Source: Tetradesmus obliquus (taxonomy: Eukaryota; Chlorophyta; Chlorophyceae; Sphaeropleales; Scenedesmaceae). Taken from it: DNA of 64,000 bases. The DNA lies in the NCBI GenBank assembly GCA_030272155.1, contig CP126193.1, positions 124,001 through 188,000 on the forward strand. The letters run 5' to 3'. Below, piece after piece: positions 57,015 to 64,000 of this stretch. Position numbers and translations under genes: made by a program. A model generated the notes under the pieces. It did no database searches and was not told the DNA's origin. It saw only the letters and a list, made by a program, of their open reading frames with translations. Numbering within the stretch: the first letter of the stretch is position 1; each line of letters opens with the position of its first letter.

Positions 57015-59963
57015 GCAGGGGGCGTGTTGGTTGGCTGGGGCCCAGCGCTGGTGCAGCTGGCGCAGAGGGTTGTTGTGAGTTGCTTGTGGTTGTTGCAGTG
57101 CAAGATGTGGCACATCTGTGGTGTGCAGCCAGACGAGGCTGCATGTCAATGTGTGATGTGACGGCGTCTTTTTGGATTGGGGGAGCACTGGTGAAGACCT
57201 TGCGCTTGCTTACTGTGCGTTGCAAGCTTGCGCATTCGGTGAGGCGCAGCCTGACAGGCCGGCTTCAGAGGTGGGTGGCAGCAACGCCCGGCTGCCACCT
57301 ACCTTTCAGCATACACGGAGTTTGTTGGCAGATCCTGTGTGCTGTGTCATGTTGATAGTTGCGTTGTGCATAGGCTGCTGGGACATTCTGTAGGTAAAGG
57401 GTACCCTGCACTTGTTGAATCGTAGTAAGCACTGCGTCTTGAATCCTTCTGCCGCTCACTAAACGGGCGTGCTTGCTTGTTAGCCTGTGGGGGCTTAGGG
57501 GGTGGAGGCAGCAGCCTGCGTGCACTAGAGTGTGCAGCAGCCACAGTTGCTGAGTGCATGGCCTCAAGGCGTGCTGCTAACTGTTGGCATGCGCCTGCCT
57601 GCAATTTGCTGAAGGTACAGCTGTGCCGAACCTTGCGTCGCTGTGTATTAGGGTGGAGGAGGTTGCGGCTGCAGCAGCATTGCGTGCGGTGCTATGGGAT
57701 GCAACGTGTTGTGTGCGGTACTGCATGACGTGTCTGCCAGGAGGCAGTGTGCACGAAGAACTGGCCAGTCATGGGCCTTGCGCTGTTTGGGAGCACAGGG
57801 TGCAGGGATACTGCTGAGTCAAGAAAGCAGCAGCATGCCTTGCACAGTAGCACAGTCAGGTGCACACATGCTGCTCCATTGATTTGTGTATGTGATTTAG
57901 GTTGGTTTTGAAGGGCGATGCCCTGGCATGCAGGTATGCTGCTGGTTGTTGTACGTACCGATATGCTATCCACAGCACGGCGTGTGATGGCTTTTGTTGT
58001 TGGCAAGAAATACTCTGCTTGTGCACGGCTTGATGCATGCGCAAGCTTGTCGATCAGGCATGGCGTGCTGTGTCGGTTTAGCGCACTGTTGCATCTGCAG
58101 CTAGCACAGGCGCGGCAGCCGTTGCTGTTGCAGCAGCCGAGTTGAAGCCTGGTGAGCTCAGGCACACTTTGTGTTTTTTTTTTTTTCATTGGTACCCTGC
58201 TGCACCTTACATGCTATGGAACGCCACAAAGCATAGAGACGTGCTGCTGAGCAGGGCACATCAAAGCAGCGGCTCGCTGCAGCTGTTTTGTGTTGCATAT
58301 GTCTTGGTGCGGCTGTGTTTTGGTGTGCCTGCGTGGGCATTTGTCCTGCCTGGATGTGTGTCGTCCACATACTGCGCTTCACCTGCCCTGCCCAGACATG
58401 AACGAATTACCTCTCGTATCGATCAGGCGCGCACTGCGCTGCATGCGTAGAGTGTCGCTGGTGTTGGGGGCTATGTTGCTGTTGGTGTGCGCTTCGTCCA
58501 GCCATCTCCGTCACTGCCAGCCCTGCTGCGTGATTGCTGTGCATGCTTGCCGCAATGCCGTTGCATTGTGGCGTGGGTTGTTGCGCGTTGGTGGGTTGCT
58601 CGATAGGCCTGGATGCTGTTACAGGCTCAGGCAGCAGCTCATGGCCGGGCGCACTGCCTTCGTTGTTGCGTGACTGGGGCTTGCCTGCTGCAGCAGCACA
58701 AGCGGCAGTGCTTGCCCAGGCAGCAGCAGATGATGCTGAGGTTGCGCATGGGATGAAGCAGAGATGTTTTGGGTCTGGGGGTAGGGAAAAGCATCTCCGG
58801 TCTGCAAGGGTGCTTGATGTGTGCTTGGTCCCACTTGCATTGTTGTACTTGTGAGTCAACCAGGAGGCAGCGGTATGGAAATGCTGCCTCCGCTGAACAT
58901 GCTCTCCATGATGCAGCAGTTGCCTTGTGCTTGAGATGCCACCTTTGATGCAAGTGTGCTGAACCTGCACTGAATTGTACCGGGGCGCAGGCTCTGTTGT
59001 TGCGCCGTCATCTGTGTCAACACCCTGCTGAGAGCATGTCGCCGAGTGCGAACGGGGTGCAGGGAGGCATAAGCAGCTGCATGTGAGGGTCAGTTGTGCT
59101 GGTTGGGTGCTGGCGCGCCTGGCATGCATGCTGCATCTGCTAGGCCTGCTGATCATATGTGGCAGGCTGAGTGCTATGGGTGTTGCCAGGAGGAGCACGG
59201 CTGAGCCGTGGCAAGCACCGGGACGCACCCTCTGCTGCATGTTGCGTTTGGTGCTGGAACGTCACTAGAACAGTGCTGACCACCTGGTTGAATTTGGGTT
59301 CCTATGCTTAAGTACCATGGAAAAAGTGCACGCGTTAGTGTGGGCTGTCACGTTTGCCACCTACCGTTGCTGCTGCTGGTTTTGTCGGCTCAATTGTGTC
59401 GGCGTTGAACATGCCGTACCATGCTGATGACTGCACCACCTGTTGGCGCCAGCAGGGCAGCAGGCAGGTGCACAGCCCCCCGTGTTTGTTTGCTCGCGCA
59501 GAGCGACCTCATCCATACTCACGGCATCAATACACACAGCTCTGACAGTGGCACGCGCATGTATCGCGCCTCACTGGATGCGGCGTTGCTCTTTGTGTGT
59601 TTCATCCTTGCTGGGCTGCTGGTATGACCTCGTGCGGTGCCTGGCGCCTGCACTCTCGTGTTGGTGGCTGCATTGTGTTGGCTGCCGTGCAGGCCACTCT
59701 GTCCCGTCCTTGCCTTTGTTTCCCGCTGCGGCCGCTTTCAGGGCAGCAGCACACCCAGCGCCCCCCTGCCAGCGAGTTTCGGGTTACAGCAGCCCCCTCG
59801 CTGTGCGGCAGCCAAATAACAAACTGCTCGTCTCGCCTGCCTGATAGTAGTGCAGCACCAGGCAGGCTGGGCCGAGTGTGTTTTTGCAGCTGTGTTTCCT
59901 ACGAAGCCAGGGCGCGGTGCTGTTTGCGGGCCATGCACTGGCGACCTGGCGGGAATAAAAGGG

Positions 59964-59983
59964 ATGAACGGTTCGCCGTTCAT
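59964..59983 (+). other. Hairpin with 8-bp stem and TTCG loop
   Basis: ATGAACGG-TTCG-CCGTTCAT is a perfect 8-bp stem closing a UUCG tetraloop, preceded by GGAATAAAAGGG. It could be an RNA structural element if this strand is transcribed. Confidence 0.6.
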
Positions 59984-60710
59984 TGTCATTTGAGCTGTTT
60001 AATGGTGGCGTGGCGGTGCTGGGCATGATCCCCCAGCGGAATTTGGAGGGTGGTTTGGTGCTTGTGCTGCTGGCAGCGCCTGCCTGCCACCCTTACGAGT
60101 GTGCTGGCGTTGTGCTTGAGTGCTGAGCTGGGGTGGCGCCCTTGCCCTCAAGCGTTGTACGTGCTTGCTCGAATTGGCCAGTCGGCAGGCCAGCTGAGGC
60201 TGCTTGCAAGCCATTGCAGGCGCATGTGCGCACACGCGGCAGCAGCGCTCTGTCCCCACGCGCCCCATATTATGCGTGCCCGCAGGCACCTGTCACACCT
60301 GCATGTCCGTGGGTGCACAGCCACCTGCGTACACATGACCTTCACATTGCAATCACACGCACAACTTGCTTGCGTTGTTTTTGAGGCGGTCTGTCCACCA
60401 ATGAAAGCTGCGGCAGGTGCAACCTGGCCCGCGCACAGTCCTTGTCTCACTTGCTGAGCGCTGCGTGTTACTATCTTGTGCACTGCAAGCCGCATGCGTC
60501 CTGCGTTGGCGATGCGTGTGTACCAACAGCTGTCGGTGGACGGTCCGCATTGTATGCGAGGCAGCGGTTGTGTGTGGGCGGCCACGCCGGCCGATCACCT
60601 GAGCCAAACGGTGTCTGTTCAGTGCTGTGCTTGGCTGTGTGCCAGAGTCTCTGGCAAGTACTGAACTACCGCGGGTTCAGTATACGGAGTGGGGGGCGGC
60701 CTGTGCATGC

Positions 60711-60733
60711 CATGGCTGGAAATTTCAGCCATG
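60711..60733. other. Inverted repeat CATGGCTG / CAGCCATG
   Basis: Perfect 8-bp arms around a 7-base AT-rich spacer (GAAATTT). No neighbour gives it a role. Confidence 0.5.
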
Positions 60734-61220
60734 CGTGAGGCAGAGCCGCGCATAAACGCATGCACTGATTATGTCGTTGAATGCATGCTGCTGAAGCGCC
60801 CTGACAAGATGTGATGGCCACTCCTTGCGGTTGCACTGTGTGATGCTTTCGAGTCGCGAGTCTCTATCACAATCTTTCAGCGAGCGTTTCTCAGACCGAG
60901 TTGACAGAGCTGTTACAAAGTATTTGTTTGTGTGGGGTCGGGTTGAAGTGACTACTGATCAGGCGTTTGTGGAGGGGCACAACACAACATGTTGATGTTA
61001 GTGCCTGCTGTTGCAGAAGGCTTCCAGTGTTTGCACAAGGCCCGAGGTGTCCTTGGTAAGCCCGTGGCTCTACCAGTTATTGATGGTTGATGGACGCTCA
61101 ATGGACGCTCAATGGTTGTTGCCTAATGGGCCTGGCATTGCTTGGATGTGGGCTGTGTTCCCGCCGTGTAACACTCCCCGGCCAGTACCACTCCCCAGTC
61201 AACATATGTAACTGACAGGG

Positions 61221-63025
61221 CTCAAAGTTTGTTGTACGTCGGTGACGTAGAGAGGTCAAACGAGGATGCAACTACCAGTAGCTTCTTGCATGCTCAAGAC
61301 CACAATCAACCCTGTGACCTAGGCTTGCCGAGCAGTGCGTTCATGTACAACCATCATCATCACGTGCAATGTGCGCGTCCCTGTTGCTGTCCAATGGTAT
61401 CACCTGCCCCTGCCCATTCTCCCTTTGATCAGGAAGGGGACCAACATTGTTACCAGACTAACGCTGGCAAGCGTAGTAGCAGAGTTCCAGCACGGACACA
61501 CCACTCCAGCCTGCTGCGCAACCAACCTGGGACACTATAGCCCCAGCACACCCCCAAACCGCTAGAGTCTAGCAGGCGGTGCCGGGTCTGATCGGGCTGC
61601 TTAAAAGCAAGCCTTGGAAGGCCCGCGCTGGTTGCACATCATGATGCTGGCTACACAGTGACAGCTGCTGTCATGGTGATGCGTCAATGTGACACTTCGT
61701 GCTGAACACAGGGGCGCGAGCCAGAGTCAGCCCTGCGCATGGTGCAAAAGGCATTGAGTGAGAGCTTGCAAGCTGGCCCGGCACCCATGCTGGCACACCA
61801 AAGTACCGCCGCGCTTCTGCGATGATGTGCGTCCAGAGTGAGGTGTGTGCGCTGCTCTTTTTGCCGGAGATGTCACGGCGCAACCTGCACAGCAGCTGGC
61901 AGCTGCTGCTGCCTCCACACTACTGCAGCACAGGGACGATGAGCTAACACCAGTCGAGCTCAGCTGCGCATGCTGCGCTGCGGTGCACCTGACCCATGCC
62001 ACATCGCCAGCCAGCCAGCTGCAGGTAGGTGCTGCTGCCCTGCTGTCGCAGCCGCTGCCAGTGAACAGCCGCTGCCAGTGAACAGTTGAGGGTGTTGTCT
62101 GGATTATGGCCTGAGCAGCTGTAGCCGCCTGTGACAACCCTGCTGCTGCAGCGTGCTGCTTGCTGCGCTGCTGACCAACAGGACTGCTGCGGTTGCAGAT
62201 GACGAGCTGTGAAGGCTGCAGGCTGGTCAAGCAGAGCAGCTGGTGCCCTCCAGAAGTCGCGCTGCAAGGCTGAGGTGTGCAAGAGTCGCGTGCGTCCTGC
62301 AACGCACATGGCAGCACAGAACAGGACAGAGAACGGCATGCACACAGATCAGCATCGTGACAATGGTGAACAGGCGCCCGATTGTCAAACCAAGCGCAGC
62401 TCCAACAAGGACACATGTGTGGCTGCATCACCTGGCATTGGGTTCACAACTACACGTTTCTGGCACGAACACAGGTAAACGACGCGCAGGCACACTCGGA
62501 CTTGCAGAAGCGCAAAGGTCTAACATGCTGAATGAGCCGCATCTGGTCGCCTCCTCACCTCCAGTGCGTGTGACAGCGTGTCAACAGTTGAATCGGATTG
62601 CCAGCAGCTACACCGTTGCTTCCCTGCTTTGGCCAAGCATGAAGGCTGCCTGGCCGGTGCAGGGGCTGCAAGTGCAGAGGGGCTGCGCCTCATGTGAGCT
62701 CGTATATACGGGCGTGCTGTCAGCAAATGTAGGCTTGCCAGCAGCAGCAGAGCACCTCGCAGCAGATGCGGTAACCAGCAAGATGCCTAGAAGCATTGGC
62801 ACTGCTGACATCCGCACATGCGTCCTTGGCTGCAGGCCGCATCCAGCCCGGCTTCTGCCTGCTGCTACACATTCAACAGTTGCATCTGCTTCTGCTGCTG
62901 CTGCTGCCGCTGACAGCGGAGTCAGCGCAAAGTGGCACCTAAGCTGAACATGCAAAGCACTGTGGCTTGCTGTTGCATTTTCTGCTGATGGTGCTGCACC
63001 TGATGTTGCTGTTGGTGCTGCTATG
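61221..63025. other. Spacer with possible unrecognised or decayed exons
   Basis: Two adjacent blocks look coding on the + strand. 61712-61822 follows CACAG| and reads GREPESALRMVQKALSESL and on to a stop. 61843-62024 is in another frame (VCAALFAGDVTAQ, later DDELTPVELSCACCAAVHL) and ends in CTGCAG|GTAGGT. The helix-like Leu/Ala pattern of the second recalls RAP/FASTK- or OPR-type repeats, but the frames do not join. An 18-bp duplication is present at 62046-62083. A frame open through 62460-62947 on + shows no similarity. Confidence 0.3.
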
Positions 63026-63538
63026 CTACTGCTGCGGCTGCTGCACATGCGCCGCCAGGTCGATCACTTTGTTGTTCTTCAAGTACTGCCGCTGCAGTGC
63101 CTGGCTGGCCTCCTGCAGGCTGACCTCCTGCAAGCAGCAGCAGCATCACACACCACATTCAACCCTCAGCAGACACTCAACATGAGGTCACGATGAGGCC
63201 GAAGGTAGCATGAGATTGGGAACGGCCGTGCAGAGGACAGGGCGGTGCTTGAAGGAGGTTACTGGCAGCAGTGTGCGGTGTGACAGCTTGTGCCAACGGC
63301 GCAAGCCATGACAAGTGTGATCTGATGTGCTCGCGCAAACAGGCAGTGCACGTGGTGGAGGTGCGCTGCAGCTGCGCAGCTGGCTGGGGCTGCAGCGCAT
63401 TGTGCCGGTGTCATGTGTGCTGCCTCACCCGCAGCTCAAAGTGCTGGTCCGCGTTGTCCTGCAGCTCCTGCACAAACTGCTGCCTACTGGGCAGGCGCTC
63501 CTGCAGCCGCATCAGGAAGGAGCCGTGCTCACGGCCCT

Positions 63539-63574
<36 letters not shown>

Positions 63575-63977
63575 GGCAGCGGCAGTAGTAGCAGCGCAGT
63601 GCAGGAGAGAAGAGCATTCATCATACAGCCGTGGCCAGGCGAGAACAGCATTGATTCACGAGCTGTAGGTCTCGCAGTATATATGACTGATCAGCTAAGC
63701 TGGTTGCAAATGGGCTGCTCAAGTGGCACATCAAGTGGCACAAGCAGCAGAGTAGGTCCTGGCAACTACTCTGCTGCTAAAAAGACAGTCACATACCAGC
63801 AGCCAACAGCCAGCAGCCGGTCACACACCTGCCGATAGCTTGGTTGCTTTGCAGGCTGCTGCAGTGCTGCCATGTTGGCTGGGTCAAAGTCCCACAGGAA
63901 GGATGTGTGGTGCAGCCATCTCTTGTTGGTTATTGCTTGAGCGTTGCCACCAAACTTATGTTCGCCAAACACATAGT
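63026..63977 (-). CDS. Biotin/lipoate A/B protein ligase family (LplA-like), 5' end beyond window
   Basis: Three 3'-terminal exons are in the window: 63977-63829, 63536-63429 and 63127-63026, in phase, with more exons to the right. The visible ~119 residues include YVFGEHKFGGNAQAIT, the KFGGNAQ-type core of lipoate ligase A-like proteins, then KRWLHHTSFLWDFDPANM, QQPAKQPSYR, and a helical tail (GSFLMRLQERLP, LQRQYLKNNKVIDL). This matches the plant/algal family of putative lipoate or octanoyl transfer enzymes; the substrate cannot be set from this fragment. The exon at 63536 follows a CTG run on the sense strand. The Lys/Gly motif is intact, so there is no sign of decay. Confidence 0.85.
63541..63572. 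repeat. (CAG)n at an LplA-like gene acceptor
   Basis: CAG run on the + strand, i.e. CTG on the sense strand, ending in CTGCAG| at the exon start 63536. Confidence 0.9.
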
Positions 63978-64000
63978 CTGCGTTGTTTGGTCAGGGCAGC

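Larger units (their letters stand above)
57015..61220 (+). other. ~4.2 kb without recognisable genes, G/T-biased on the + strand
   Basis: Starts right after the RRM-gene stop. I see no family similarity, no long codon-biased frame and no CAG arrays. The + strand is visibly G/T-rich (many TGTG, GTTG, TTGC). On reading I found no TGTAA until 61206-61210. It could be one very long 3' UTR, a noncoding transcript, or the body of an unrecognised gene. It contains a poly-T tract at 58169-58186 and two perfect hairpins noted separately. Confidence 0.4.

Noticed and set aside
57015-61220. Search for tRNA, snRNA or rRNA genes in the large spacer
   Set aside because: I saw no cloverleaf with A/B boxes and no rRNA-like conserved block; a covariance-model search would be decisive.
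62243-62947. 234-codon + strand ORF as a gene
   Set aside because: No similarity, no clear start context, an overlapping open frame on the other strand and low-complexity Ala near the end; kept only as part of the spacer.

Overview
The window is nuclear DNA of a green alga. Genes are split into 3-13 exons by GT-AG introns, with one GC-AG exception. The plastid proteins carry N-terminal extensions that look like transit peptides, and TGTAA-type polyadenylation motifs lie behind several stop codons. The gene set includes a divinyl chlorophyllide reductase, a plastid-type PPR protein, a dehydroascorbate reductase and a eukaryotic GyrB. The very high load of CAG/CTG repeats at moderate GC suggests a sphaeroplealean chlorophyte (Scenedesmus/Tetradesmus-like); that placement is inference.

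Layout, left to right: the 3' end of a Tim17/22/23-family gene (+); a secreted Cys-rich protein (-); DVR, divinyl (proto)chlorophyllide a 8-vinyl reductase (+); a PPR protein (+); an equilibrative nucleoside transporter (+); a dehydroascorbate reductase (-); a CaMK-like kinase with a giant disordered tail (+); an organellar DNA gyrase B (-) with a 2.3 kb satellite in one intron; an RluD-family pseudouridine synthase (+); a CREG-family secreted protein (+); the Rab geranylgeranyltransferase beta subunit (+); a two-RRM RNA-binding protein (+); about 6 kb with no recognisable gene; and the C-terminal part of a lipoate/biotin ligase-family protein (-), cut by the window edge. For the eleven complete genes I placed every splice junction by codon phase and, where the family is known, by protein alignment from memory. 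All of them close in frame.

The genes do not form one pathway. They share organelle themes: chlorophyll synthesis (DVR), organellar RNA metabolism (PPR, possibly the pseudouridine synthase), organellar DNA topology (GyrB), antioxidant ascorbate recycling (DHAR), lipoylation and import (Tim family). Three divergent pairs share short upstream regions: Cys-rich/DVR, DHAR/kinase and gyrB/RluD.

The most unusual signal is in the introns. In three genes (DVR, gyrB, RluD) introns contain tandem copies of the neighbouring exon's edge together with its splice site. In DVR and RluD the extra copies are bounded by CAG| and |GT and are 18, 21 and 21 nt long, so they could be in-frame microexons. In gyrB intron 8 a duplicated acceptor brackets a 56-bp satellite (about 42 copies). 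Many of its units carry an acceptor-like and a donor-like site 24 nt apart on the gyrB sense strand. CTG repeats are also concentrated just upstream of 3' splice sites.
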